NCBI GenBank assembly: GCA_964500525.1
Contig: CAZCOE010000032.1
Location: 1 to 14,326 of the forward strand
Length of the DNA: 14,326 bases
Direction: 5' to 3'
DNA from: RGIG7378 sp964500525
GTDB lineage: Bacteria > Bacillota > Clostridia > RGIG7378
Made by a program: the position numbers and the translations under genes. A model generated the notes under the pieces. The model saw only the letters and a program-made list of their open reading frames with translations, searched no databases and had not been told where the DNA came from. Below, piece after piece: positions 1-7,193 of this stretch. Position 1 is the first letter of the stretch; each line of letters starts with the position of its first letter.

Positions 1-128
1 TTTAGGTATTTAAGCTGGATACCATCGTACACATAATTGTAGGTGAATGTGCCATTAGACTTGGTTAGTCTCTGGCCCGTAGCATCATAGGTGTAGGTCC
101 ACTTTGCAGAGGCTGACTCCTCGGAGAA
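1..128 (-). pseudogene. RHS/YD-repeat protein fragment, cut by the window edge
   Basis: Read on the minus strand from 128 down to 3, this stretch is open and encodes a YD-repeat-like segment with TYTYDATGQRLTKSNGT followed by a YNYVYDG motif. Alternating Tyr-Asp repeats of this kind form the shell of RHS/YD-repeat proteins, which are large surface or secreted proteins often carrying a variable C-terminal toxin. A TAG stop lies in frame immediately upstream (129-131), and I see no YD similarity in any frame beyond it, so the fragment has no start of its own here. It is most likely a truncated or degraded copy, or an internal piece separated from its 5' part by rearrangement. The remainder lies left of the window and cannot be judged. 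Family assignment is fairly sure; pseudogene status is inferred. Confidence 0.6.
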
Positions 129-131
129 CTA

Positions 132-447
132 TGTTTTATAGCAACCCTCGTGCATCTGACATCTCGGGTGTAATGTTATCTATACTAAAGTGTTAACACA
201 GTAAGAACCAATTTACAAGGCCCATTCGCATGTTAATTTTCTAATTTTCTATAATTTACGAAATTTATCTAGAAATTTCATCGTGCCCCGCTTTGTTATT
301 CGACCACTTGCCGTAAAAAAGTGCCGGTTTTCGTTGTGTTTTTCCCATGTCCGCTGTAATAAACAGCAAAATCTCACTTCCCAAATTTGAGAAAATATTG
401 ATTTTGGAAAGTGGATGTGGTGTAATAGCATTGCGAGGTGATTTTCT
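132..447. other. A+T-rich intergenic stretch without a convincing gene
   Basis: No supported gene is seen here. The stretch holds a perfect 10-bp palindrome, GTGTTAACAC (190-199), several A+T-rich short inverted repeats around 265-285, and the promoter of the following ATPase gene near its right end. It marks the junction between the RHS-like remnant and the ATPase gene. Confidence 0.5.
398..426 (+). promoter_or_regulatory. Sigma-A type promoter of the AAA ATPase gene
   Basis: A TTGATT -35 box (398-403) is followed after 17 bp by TGTAAT (421-426), preceded by TG at 418-419, which makes an extended -10. Transcription would begin about 15 nt before the GTG start at 448. A GAGGTG ribosome binding site (435-440) lies 7 nt before that start and supports it. 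Confidence 0.55.
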
Positions 448-1638
448 GTGAAACTGATTGAGAGAAAGCGATACTTAGACAAAATGATAAATGTTATGGG
501 GACTCCCGATATAAAAGTATTGACGGGAGTAAGGCGCTCCGGCAAATCTAAGCTGTTGGAAGCCTTCAAAGACTATGTGCAGAGAAACATTCCCGATGCC
601 AATATTATCCACATCAACTTTAATCTGTCTATGTATGATGACCTCAGGGAATACAAGTCTCTCAATGGATATATCGAGAGCAACTATACAGAAGGCAGGC
701 AAAATTTCGTATTGATTGACGAGATTCAGATGTGTAACGATTTCGAGCTATGCATAAACAATCTGCACGCAACGGAAATGTACGACATCTACATTACCGG
801 CTCCAATGCTTTCCTGCTCAGCTCAGACCTGGCAACGCTGTTTACCGGCAGAACATTCGAAATCAAGGTGTATCCTTTTTCCTTTGCCGAGTATGTTCAA
901 TACTTCGAGCCTACGGACAGATACACTGCTTTTGACAACTATATGCTTGAGGGCGGCATGTCAGGCTCTTATCTGTATAAGGAACCGGAAGACAAATACG
1001 ATTATATCGAATCCGTTTTCGATACCTTGATCTTAAGAGATATTCGGCAGAGGTATAATATCAAAAATCCTGCCTTGTTAGACAGAATTGCCCAATTCTT
1101 AATGGATAACGTATCCAACTTAACCTCCGCAAGAAGCATTACTGAATCACTCACCTCCAACAAGGATAAAACAAATCATAAGACGGTTGGTAATTACCTG
1201 GATTATCTTTGCAGCGCCTTCGCCTTCTATAAGCTCCGCAGATATGACATTAAGGGCAAAAAATACCTTGCCTCCAATGACAAGTATTATTTGAGCGACC
1301 ATACCTTCCGCTATGCCAAGCTGGGCACGAAGAACTTGGATAACGGCAGAGTAATTGAGAACATCGTTGCAATGGAGTTGCTAAGACGTGGATACGAGGT
1401 TTATGTGGGGGTATTGTATAAAAAAGAGATTGACTTTGTTGCATTGAAAAGAAACGAGAAGATTTATATTCAAGTTTCGGACAATATAACCCATCCTGAT
1501 ACCCTTAAGCGAGAAGTAGATCCCCTGCTGGAAATCAAGGACGCTTATCCTAAAATGGTAATTGCACGAACAAGAAACCCCGAATATCAATATGAGGGCG
1601 TAAGAATTGTTGATGTGGCGGATTGGTTACTAAGTTGA
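448..1638 (+). CDS. AAA+ ATPase with DUF4143 domain
   Basis: The 396-residue protein has the two-part layout of the AAA_14 plus DUF4143 family. Near the N-terminus is a P-loop GVRRSGKS (residues 27-34). A Walker B strand FVLIDEIQ follows, with D91 and E92, then a sensor-like ITGSN (116-120). The C-terminal part has the family's nuclease-like core: an EN pair at 304-305, EIDFVA at 327-332 and IQVS at 341-344, where the lysine of a classical PD-(D/E)XK site is replaced by glutamine. The start is GTG with GAGGTG 7 nt upstream. These proteins are widespread in anaerobes, often in several copies, and their biological role is not established. The gene is monocistronic, convergent with the liv operon and, by eye, richer in A+T and in AGA, ATA and TTA codons than its neighbours, which suggests separate acquisition. 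Family assignment is firm; function is unknown. Confidence 0.9.
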   Translation: MKLIERKRYLDKMINVMGTPDIKVLTGVRRSGKSKLLEAFKDYVQRNIPDANIIHINFNLSMYDDLREYKSLNGYIESNYTEGRQNFVLIDEIQMCNDFELCINNLHATEMYDIYITGSNAFLLSSDLATLFTGRTFEIKVYPFSFAEYVQYFEPTDRYTAFDNYMLEGGMSGSYLYKEPEDKYDYIESVFDTLILRDIRQRYNIKNPALLDRIAQFLMDNVSNLTSARSITESLTSNKDKTNHKTVGNYLDYLCSAFAFYKLRRYDIKGKKYLASNDKYYLSDHTFRYAKLGTKNLDNGRVIENIVAMELLRRGYEVYVGVLYKKEIDFVALKRNEKIYIQVSDNITHPDTLKREVDPLLEIKDAYPKMVIARTRNPEYQYEGVRIVDVADWLLS

Positions 1639-1667
1639 TCATAACTTCTCGAAAACGAGTGAAATAT

Positions 1668-1700
1668 AAAAGGCCTTGGCCGTCATAGTCAAAGCCTTTT
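1668..1700 (+). terminator. Probable intrinsic terminator after the ATPase gene
   Basis: Left arm 1668-1678 (AAAAGGCCTTG) pairs with right arm 1690-1700 (CAAAGCCTTTT) apart from one C/A mismatch. The loop is 11 nt and the right arm ends in four T. It starts 29 nt after the ATPase stop. Because the arms begin with A and end with T, it could also serve the convergent liv operon. Confidence 0.5.
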
Positions 1701-1708
1701 CGCACATC

Positions 1709-1799
<91 letters not shown>

Positions 1800-1804
1800 C
1801 TCAC

Positions 1805-2515
1805 TCATCCTCCCAGATATGCCTTCTTGATTCCCTCGCTGGCCAGCAGTTCCTTGCCGGTTCCGCTGAGGACGATATTGCCGGTTTCCAGCACGTATGC
1901 CCTGTCAGAAATTGCCAGAGATTTGTTTGCATTTTGCTCTACCAGCAGAATGGTGGTTCCGCTCCTGTGAATCTCCTGAATAATGGAGAAAACCTTGTCC
2001 ACCAACAGCGGTGACAATCCCATGGAGGGTTCGTCCAACATAAGAAGCTTGGGCTTGCTCATCAGGGCTCTGCCCATGGCCAGCATCTGCTGCTCGCCAC
2101 CGGATAGAGTGCCTGCAATCTGGTTCCTGCGCTCTCCCAATCTGGGGAACCTGTCGTAGATTTCCTCTATGGCAGCCTTGACCTTTTTGGAATCCTTTAC
2201 GATATATGCTCCCATGAGCAGGTTCTCATATACTGTCAGCTCTTGGAATACTCTGCGCCCCTCAGGTACCTGAGTCATGCCCAGATGAACTATGGAATGG
2301 GCCGGAGTCTTGGTAATATCATGTCCGTCATAGATTACAGAACCGCTCCTGGAGGGAATCAGTCCCATAATGCTCTGCATTGTAGTGGTCTTGCCTGCGC
2401 CGTTGGCCCCGATCAAAGTGACAATCTCACCTTGATTTACCTCAAAGCTGATGCCCTTCAGGGCCCGGATCATACCGTAATATACCGACAAGTCTTTGAT
2501 TTCTAATAAAGCCAT
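1805..2515 (-). CDS. livF: Branched-chain amino acid type ABC transporter ATP-binding protein LivF
   Basis: This 236-residue ATPase is one of the two nucleotide-binding subunits powering a HAAT-family importer at the inner face of the membrane. The Walker A motif GANGAGKT spans residues 36-43, the Q-loop glutamine is Q82 and the signature SGGEQQ is at 138-143. Walker B LLMLDE is at 157-162. After it comes VEQN (192-195), the LivF-type sequence in which asparagine stands where most ABC ATPases have the switch histidine. The length is typical for LivF. ATG at 2515 has GAGG upstream, and the gene starts 7 nt after livG ends. It is the last gene of the livKHMGF operon and is followed at once by repeat copy A. 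Subunit assignment is sure; the exact substrate is not proven by sequence. Confidence 0.95.
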   Translation of the reverse strand: MALLEIKDLSVYYGMIRALKGISFEVNQGEIVTLIGANGAGKTTTMQSIMGLIPSRSGSVIYDGHDITKTPAHSIVHLGMTQVPEGRRVFQELTVYENLLMGAYIVKDSKKVKAAIEEIYDRFPRLGERRNQIAGTLSGGEQQMLAMGRALMSKPKLLMLDEPSMGLSPLLVDKVFSIIQEIHRSGTTILLVEQNANKSLAISDRAYVLETGNIVLSGTGKELLASEGIKKAYLGG

Positions 2516-2522
2516 GGTGTCC

Positions 2523-3293
2523 TCACTTTCCGATATAGGCCTCGATAACCGCAGGATTGTTCAGAGCCTCTGCAACTGTCTCCTGGGCCAGCACCGTACC
2601 AAAATTAAGAACCGTTACTCTGTGGCATAGGCCCACAACGAACTTAAGGTCATGCTCGATAAGCAGAACTGTAACGTCGAACTTTTCTCTGATCAGGCGG
2701 ACTGTGTCCATTAGTTCGGCTGTCTCGTTGGGGTTCATGCCTGCAGCAGGTTCGTCCAACAGCAGCAGCTTGGGAGACGTGGCCAGAGCTCTGGCTATCT
2801 CCAGCTTGCGCTGTTTGCCATAGGGCAGATTGCAGGCCAGGTTGTTGCGCTCCTCCTCCAGATCGAATATGCGGAGGATTTCCTTGGCACGCTGCCTCAT
2901 AGCCTTCTCGCTGGAAAAGTGGCGGCCGCAGCGGAACATGCTCTCAAAGGGAGTGCACTTGAATTCCGGGTTATTATGCAGGCCAACCATAACATTGCGG
3001 ATAACGCTCATGTTGTTAAACAGCCTGATGTTCTGGAATGTACGGGCAATCCCCTTGCGGTTAATTGCCTGCTCGGACAGCCCCGTCAGGTCCTCGCCGT
3101 TAAGGCGGAACGTTCCGGTAGTTGGCTTATAGACACCTGTCAGCAAGTTAAAAATGGTGGTCTTGCCTGCGCCGTTGGGGCCGATAAGTCCGTAAATCTC
3201 ACCTTTTTCGATGGAGATATTGACATTTTGGGCAGCCTTGAGTCCACCAAAGGAAATGCCCAGATTTTTGGTCTCTAAAATATATTCTGCCAT
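2523..3293 (-). CDS. livG: Branched-chain amino acid type ABC transporter ATP-binding protein LivG
   Basis: This 256-residue protein is the second ATPase of the importer. It has Walker A GPNGAGKT (38-45), Q-loop Q87 and the LivG-type signature LPYGKQRKLEIARAL around 156-170, where YGKQR replaces the usual LSGGQ. Walker B LLLLDE is at 176-181, followed by AAGMNP, and the switch histidine H214 lies in LLIEHD. Length and motifs match LivG closely. The ATG at 3293 abuts the livM stop with no gap. A GGAGGGG ribosome binding site lies within the end of livM, so translation of the two genes is probably coupled. It should pair with LivF as a heterodimer under the LivH/LivM permease. Confidence 0.95.
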   Translation of the reverse strand: MAEYILETKNLGISFGGLKAAQNVNISIEKGEIYGLIGPNGAGKTTIFNLLTGVYKPTTGTFRLNGEDLTGLSEQAINRKGIARTFQNIRLFNNMSVIRNVMVGLHNNPEFKCTPFESMFRCGRHFSSEKAMRQRAKEILRIFDLEEERNNLACNLPYGKQRKLEIARALATSPKLLLLDEPAAGMNPNETAELMDTVRLIREKFDVTVLLIEHDLKFVVGLCHRVTVLNFGTVLAQETVAEALNNPAVIEAYIGK

Positions 3294-4448
3294 TTAGTCA
3301 TCCCCTCCGCCTTGATATGGGTCGCCCTTCTCTGACACAGAGCTGCGCACGTTGGAAACGTCCACAGATAAAACCTCATCCATGGAGATCTTGGTAGGCA
3401 CACGGTTCCACACAGCCTCGTCATCCTTGACTCTGGAGGGATCATGCCTGTTCCTGCTGAGCTTATCCATCAGGCTCTTGAAGTTGTACCTCTCTCTGAA
3501 TCCCTTGAGGGCAGGTGCGTTGTTGTAGATTACGATAAGGATAAGGATAAGGGCATATACCAGATTCTGCAGCACAGCCAGATCTCCCGTCAGCACTGTG
3601 GCCAATGTGGTGTTAAGGTATGTGATAAGGGACGCTGCCACAATTGCGCCATTGATGCTGCCCATTCCGCCCAGGACAACCATAACCAGAATCTCGATGG
3701 AGTAGTTGTATCCGAAACTGGTGCTCTGGATTGTATAGTTGCTCCAGCTGTACATAACTCCGGCGATACCGGCAAAGAATGCTGAGATAGTGAATGCCAT
3801 CAATTTGTACTTCGTGACATTAATTCCCATGGCCTTAGCTGCAATTTCATTGTCGCGGATGGCGGTAATAGCTCTGCCGTGTTTGCTGCGGATAAGGTTC
3901 TGAATAACTGCCAATGCAATCAATACCAGTACGAACCCTATGATGAAAAGCACCTTTTTGTCGTATCTGGGCGTAGAGAGGCCCAGTGTACCTCCAAAGG
4001 ATTCATTGCTGGTGTTACGGAAGATGGACTTGACAATCTCCCCAAAGGCCAATGTAACAATAGCTAAGTAGTCACCCTTGAGCCGCAGAGCAGGCAGGCC
4101 GATAATGACGCCGCAAATTGCTGCAACCAAGCCTCCCACTGCAAAGGAGACGATCAATGCAACAACGGAATCGCCCATGGATTGGGCCATAACTGCGGCA
4201 ATCTTTCCTCCCAGATAGGCGCCCATGCACATAAATCCGGCGTGGCCCAGGCTCAACTCGCCCAGGAATCCAACAACCAGACTCAGGGATACTGCCATCA
4301 GTATGGAGATTGACATCTTCTCCAGCAGGAACTGGGTGGATGATGCCAAGTTGCCGGTAATGCTCATAATGCCGAAGACAATGGTTGCCACTGCGATTAC
4401 GGCGTAGTTAATGTAATTTTTAAGTTTAAAGCTCTTGCCCTTCATCAT
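3294..4448 (-). CDS. livM: Branched-chain amino acid type ABC transporter permease LivM, with extended C-terminal tail
   Basis: This is an integral membrane permease of 384 residues with many hydrophobic helices between about 15 and 309. Family landmarks are LSLGHAGF (65-72), TLAFGEI (132-138), the cytoplasmic coupling stretch around 187-220 (GRAITAIRDNEIAAKAMGI) and GGMGSINGA (260-268). After the last helix, residues from about 310 to 384 form a hydrophilic, charged tail ending in GGGDD. This is longer than the short ends I know from LivM and LivH proteins. ATG at 4448 overlaps the livH stop as ATGA; a second ATG at 4445 is also possible. It forms the translocation channel with LivH. Confidence 0.93.
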   Translation of the reverse strand: MMKGKSFKLKNYINYAVIAVATIVFGIMSITGNLASSTQFLLEKMSISILMAVSLSLVVGFLGELSLGHAGFMCMGAYLGGKIAAVMAQSMGDSVVALIVSFAVGGLVAAICGVIIGLPALRLKGDYLAIVTLAFGEIVKSIFRNTSNESFGGTLGLSTPRYDKKVLFIIGFVLVLIALAVIQNLIRSKHGRAITAIRDNEIAAKAMGINVTKYKLMAFTISAFFAGIAGVMYSWSNYTIQSTSFGYNYSIEILVMVVLGGMGSINGAIVAASLITYLNTTLATVLTGDLAVLQNLVYALILILIVIYNNAPALKGFRERYNFKSLMDKLSRNRHDPSRVKDDEAVWNRVPTKISMDEVLSVDVSNVRSSVSEKGDPYQGGGDD

Positions 4449-5317
4449 ACCTTCTCCCTCCTCTTCTTTCCAAGGAAGCCGGTGGGCCTTACCATGAGAA
4501 TAATAATCAGCATAGAGAATTCAATTGCATCTGTATAGGGGGCAATTGCTGTAATCTTGTAGGAAATGCTCTCTACCACGCCCAGCAGCAGGCCACCCAG
4601 CATGGCTCCGGGAACAGAGCCGATACCTCCGATAACTGCGGCGGTAAATGCCTTGATACCGGGCATTGCGCCCAGGGTTGTGGAAAGGCCCGGGGACTTC
4701 ATCAGGTAGAAAAGCCCGGCCAAAGCCGCCAATGCGGAGCCTATTGCAAAAGTAATGGTAATAATCCTGTTTACGTTGATGCCCATCAGCTGGGCAGCGC
4801 CTCTGTCCTCGGATACGGCAATCATGGCGCGGCCGGTTTTAGTGAACTTGACAAACAGGGACAGGGCCACCATGACCACCACAGTGCATCCCAGAGTGAT
4901 CAATGTGCCAACGGAAATTGTGAGAGCACCTATGGAAACTGTGCCCAAATCTGCTACTATAACGATCTTCTGAGCTGAGCCAAAGATAATCTGAGCCAGG
5001 CTCTGCAGCAGGTAGCTGACGCCTATGGCCGTAATGAGAACAGCCAGAGGGGACGCTCCCCGGAGAGGCTTGTAGGCAACCTTCTCAATCAGGACGCCAA
5101 AGGCCACGCAGACGATAACAGCGGCTGCCGTAGCCAAAAAAGGCGAGCCTGCCAATCCAAGCACCACAAAAATTGTATATCCGCCCACCATGATAATATC
5201 CCCATGGGCAAAATTCAGCATCTTGGCGATGCCGTATACCATTGTATATCCCAGGGCAATCATGGCGTATATTCCGCCAAGACTTAATCCGTTGATAATC
5301 GTCGTGATAATGTCCAT
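4445..5317 (-). CDS. livH: Branched-chain amino acid type ABC transporter permease LivH
   Basis: This permease subunit has 290 residues from the chosen start. It begins MDIITTIINGLSLGGIYAMI and shows the conserved MLNFAHGD motif (33-40). A coupling-loop stretch, TGRAMIAVSEDRGAAQLMGI, lies in the second half, followed by GGIGSVPGAMLGG near the C-terminal helices; it is hydrophobic throughout. An upstream in-frame ATG at 5350 would add 11 residues. That ATG lies at the edge of the strong hairpin at 5350-5381, while the ATG at 5317 has an AGGA sequence a few bases upstream and gives the normal LivH N-terminus, so 5317 is preferred. The stop overlaps the livM start by 4 nt, indicating translational coupling. 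Confidence 0.93.
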   Translation of the reverse strand: MDIITTIINGLSLGGIYAMIALGYTMVYGIAKMLNFAHGDIIMVGGYTIFVVLGLAGSPFLATAAAVIVCVAFGVLIEKVAYKPLRGASPLAVLITAIGVSYLLQSLAQIIFGSAQKIVIVADLGTVSIGALTISVGTLITLGCTVVVMVALSLFVKFTKTGRAMIAVSEDRGAAQLMGINVNRIITITFAIGSALAALAGLFYLMKSPGLSTTLGAMPGIKAFTAAVIGGIGSVPGAMLGGLLLGVVESISYKITAIAPYTDAIEFSMLIIILMVRPTGFLGKKRREKV

Positions 5318-5349
5318 TTTATTTCCTACTAAACTGCTGATAAAGCACA

Positions 5350-5381
5350 CAATCTGCTACACGATATCGTATAGCAGATTG
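5350..5381 (-). promoter_or_regulatory. 32-nt near-perfect hairpin between livK and livH
   Basis: The two 16-nt halves are complementary, with 15 Watson-Crick pairs and one mismatch (a T-G wobble when read on the transcribed strand). The outer arms are CAATCTGCTA and TAGCAGATTG, and the centre is the palindrome ACGATATCGT. No T-run follows, so it is not a normal intrinsic terminator. Its place, just after the receptor gene and before the permease genes, fits an RNA 3'-end stabiliser or partial transcription block that keeps receptor mRNA in excess. That role is inferred. A small DNA-binding protein's operator is an alternative. Confidence 0.7.
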
Positions 5382-5404
5382 CGGCGGATTTGTCGAATTA
5401 TAAA

Positions 5405-6595
5405 TTATTGCTGGTCTGCGGCCTTAATGACGTAGCGGATAGCGCTCTTCTGAACATATCCTGTGTCATCCCAGGAGATGTTATCGCCTGTTACGCCGGA
5501 ATAGGTGAAGTTGCCGTTGAACTGAGCCTTGAGAACCTCGCACAGGTCGGATGCGGACATTGTCACATATACGCTGCTGTTGTCAGCCTCGTAGGCAGCC
5601 TTCATAGCATTGTAGATAGCATATACGCAGTCATATGCAGATGCGCCGAACTGATTAAGTGTGTCTGCTCCATACTTATCTACGTACTTGTCGATGAAGG
5701 TCTTAGCTGCACCGGATGTGGCATTGGAGTCGAAGTGGGACAGCATTGAAACCTCCTGAGGAATGGAGTTGATGTCGAATCCCTCTGCGCTGGCAATACC
5801 GTCAAGGCCATCGCAGCCATAGTAAATGGCATTGGCAGCAACCTTGTCCTTGGCCTGAATCATGAATACGGAAGCAGGCTGATAGTAAATGGGCATGAAA
5901 ATCAGCTCGCAGTCCTTGAGGGTATCAATCTGAGTGCTGAAGTCAGTGGTGTTTGCATCTGTGAACACAGCCTCAACTGTGGTTACGGATTTGTCCAGGT
6001 TTGCCTTGAACTGCTCATAGATACCATGGGAGTAGGAGTCATCGGACTTGTAGAAGATGCCGATTGTCTTGCCGGAATAGCTCTTGTTTATGTAATCAGC
6101 AGCAACCTTGCCCTGATTGCCGTCAGCAAAGCACATCTGGTAGCCGTTGGGATTGCTGGGGATATCGTCGCCGGATGCGGAAGGTGTCAGGAAGAATACG
6201 TTGTCCTCAACGGAAAGGTTCTTGAACTCCATGCCGGGATCGGTTGTAACTGTTCCCAGAGAAACCTGCATGCCGCCCTCCAGGAGGAATGCGTAGTTAT
6301 TGGCGACCTTGGTCTTATCGTGCATATCGTCTGTGGCAACCAGCTTGAACATAACGCCGTTGAGACCGCCGTTTGCGTTAATCTCGTCAATAGCCATCTG
6401 AGCTGCGTTCTTAACAGCAGTGCCGTAAATGGCAGCACCGCCGGTCAGGGGGCCTGACACGCCGATAACGAATTCTGTGTTCTTCGCTGCATAGTTCTTG
6501 TTTCCGCCGCAGCCTGTAAGCATAGCTGCTGAAACAACCATAACTACTGCAAGAAGTACTGATGTCAACTTCTTAAAGGTATTCATCTTTCTCAT
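5405..6595 (-). CDS. livK: Branched-chain amino acid type ABC transporter substrate-binding lipoprotein LivK
   Basis: This 396-residue periplasmic-binding-protein type 1 receptor of the LivJ/LivK (Peripla_BP_6) family is predicted to be lipid-anchored on the outer face of the membrane. The N-terminus has positive residues, a hydrophobic stretch (about 11-25) and a lipobox LTGC with Cys29, followed by GGNK. The mature part begins with FVIGVSGPLTGGAAIYGTAV and continues with AAQMAIDEINANGG, the classic start of this fold. The start at 6595 is chosen because AGGAGA lies 5 nt upstream; an in-frame ATG at 6631 would place 12 charged residues before the signal peptide. It is the first gene of the operon and is followed by a strong hairpin before livH. 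Substrate could be branched-chain amino acids, or another amino acid or amide. Confidence 0.93.
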   Translation of the reverse strand: MRKMNTFKKLTSVLLAVVMVVSAAMLTGCGGNKNYAAKNTEFVIGVSGPLTGGAAIYGTAVKNAAQMAIDEINANGGLNGVMFKLVATDDMHDKTKVANNYAFLLEGGMQVSLGTVTTDPGMEFKNLSVEDNVFFLTPSASGDDIPSNPNGYQMCFADGNQGKVAADYINKSYSGKTIGIFYKSDDSYSHGIYEQFKANLDKSVTTVEAVFTDANTTDFSTQIDTLKDCELIFMPIYYQPASVFMIQAKDKVAANAIYYGCDGLDGIASAEGFDINSIPQEVSMLSHFDSNATSGAAKTFIDKYVDKYGADTLNQFGASAYDCVYAIYNAMKAAYEADNSSVYVTMSASDLCEVLKAQFNGNFTYSGVTGDNISWDDTGYVQKSAIRYVIKAADQQ

Positions 6596-6611
6596 ATTAT
6601 TCTCCTTTTCC

Positions 6612-6625
6612 TCCGTCGCAACGGA
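6612..6625 (-). promoter_or_regulatory. Small hairpin just upstream of the livK ribosome binding site
   Basis: TCCGT and ACGGA pair around a TGCG loop, placing a 5-bp hairpin 5 nt ahead of the AGGAGA ribosome binding site at 6601-6606. It may affect access to that site; this is inference from position only. Confidence 0.3.
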
Positions 6626-6640
6626 ATTCACTGAGCTTAT

Positions 6641-6674
6641 AAATAAAAACGACTCCGGTTTATTGAAGCCGTTT
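6641..6674 (-). terminator. Possible leader attenuator of the liv operon
   Basis: On the transcribed strand, AAACGGCTT (6674-6666) pairs with GAGTCGTTT (6655-6647) as nine pairs, two of them G-U, around a 10-nt loop. A T-rich run, TTTTTATTT, follows at 6649-6641. It sits between the promoter and livK, so it could act as a weak attenuator. No leader peptide rich in leucine, valine or isoleucine and no T-box specifier structure was recognised. Confidence 0.35.
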
Positions 6675-6689
6675 AACTTATAAAAAATT
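6675..6689 (-). promoter_or_regulatory. Weak CodY-box-like sequence at the start of the liv leader
   Basis: AATTTTTTATAAGTT matches the CodY consensus AATTTTCWGAAAATT at 11 of 15 positions and lies just downstream of the predicted transcription start. CodY represses branched-chain amino acid uptake genes in many low-G+C Firmicutes. Such partial matches also occur by chance in A+T-rich DNA, and presence of CodY in this organism is not shown. Confidence 0.2.
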
Positions 6690-6698
6690 AATGCGTTG

Positions 6699-6726
6699 AT
6701 AATATCACATATTAAAAGTGAGTCAA
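6699..6726 (-). promoter_or_regulatory. Extended -10 promoter of the livKHMGF operon
   Basis: On the minus strand TTGACT (6726-6721) and TATTAT (6704-6699) are separated by 16 bp, and TG stands one base ahead of the -10 box. The spacer region is spanned by an imperfect inverted repeat, TCAC/GTGA (6705-6721), which could be an operator. The resulting leader is about 95 nt. Confidence 0.65.
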
Positions 6727-6823
6727 TGCCCCTTTAGAGAATAAACATGATAATATATTGCGATTTTTGGCGTATGTTTCAATTTTGCCCCTTTTGCCCG
6801 GAAAAACCCGGTCTGCATCCATG

Positions 6824-6854
6824 TGCGAAGCAAGCTTCGCAGTGAATAGTGAAA
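6824..6854. repeat. Interspersed modular repeat, copy B (after thioredoxin)
   Basis: TGCGAAGC (6824-6831) and GCTTCGCA (6834-6841) form a perfect 8-bp palindrome with a two-base centre, followed by GTGAATAGTGAA. This is a short form of the family: palindrome plus about one and a half units of the TGAATAG 7-mer. It begins about 16 nt beyond the thioredoxin stop on that gene's downstream side and could fold into a 3'-end hairpin. Confidence 0.75.
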
Positions 6855-6869
6855 AGCTTTCCAGCGCCA

Positions 6870-7184
6870 TCATAATCCCAGTCTGCGAAGAATGTCCTCC
6901 TTGGGGCGATAGCCGGTAGATGTTGCCTCCACCTTGCCTTCCCTGATCAGAACCAGAGTAGGAATGGAGGATATGTTGAATCGGTTTGCCAATTCCACCT
7001 CCTCGTCCACGTTTACCTTGCATACCTTGAGGGCTCCCTGTCTCTCACCGGCAATTTCATCAATTACCGGAGACATCATACGGCAGGGGCCACACCAGAC
7101 GGCCCAAAAGTCTATAAGCACCGGCACCCGGCTCTCCATTACCTCCCGGTTAAAGTTCTCTGACGTTAAAGTGATTATGCTCAT
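6870..7184 (-). CDS. trxA: Thioredoxin
   Basis: This is a small thiol-disulfide oxidoreductase of 104 residues, the normal thioredoxin length. The active site WCGPC is at residues 30-34, after a DFWAVW strand that keeps the buried aspartate D25. The cis-proline is P75 in SSIPT, and the domain ends with the usual C-terminal helix. It has no signal peptide, so it acts in the cytoplasm. ATG at 7184 is preceded by GAGG, and the gene starts 9 nt after the FTR-like gene ends, so the two are co-transcribed. The neighbour is a plausible source of electrons for reducing it. An extra cysteine, C55, is present in a strand outside the active site. Assignment is secure. Confidence 0.96.
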   Translation of the reverse strand: MSIITLTSENFNREVMESRVPVLIDFWAVWCGPCRMMSPVIDEIAGERQGALKVCKVNVDEEVELANRFNISSIPTLVLIREGKVEATSTGYRPKEDILRRLGL

Positions 7185-7193
7185 AAATAAACC

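Noticed and set aside
5317..5350. Upstream in-frame start of livH at 5350
   Set aside because: It lies at the edge of the strong hairpin and the ATG at 5317 has its own ribosome binding site and gives the usual N-terminus.
6595..6631. Upstream in-frame start of livK at 6631
   Set aside because: It would put 12 charged residues before the signal peptide, while the ATG at 6595 has a well-spaced AGGAGA.
6596..6700. T-box or amino acid riboswitch in the liv leader
   Set aside because: The leader is only about 95 nt and lacks the T-box core sequence and any long conserved multi-stem architecture.
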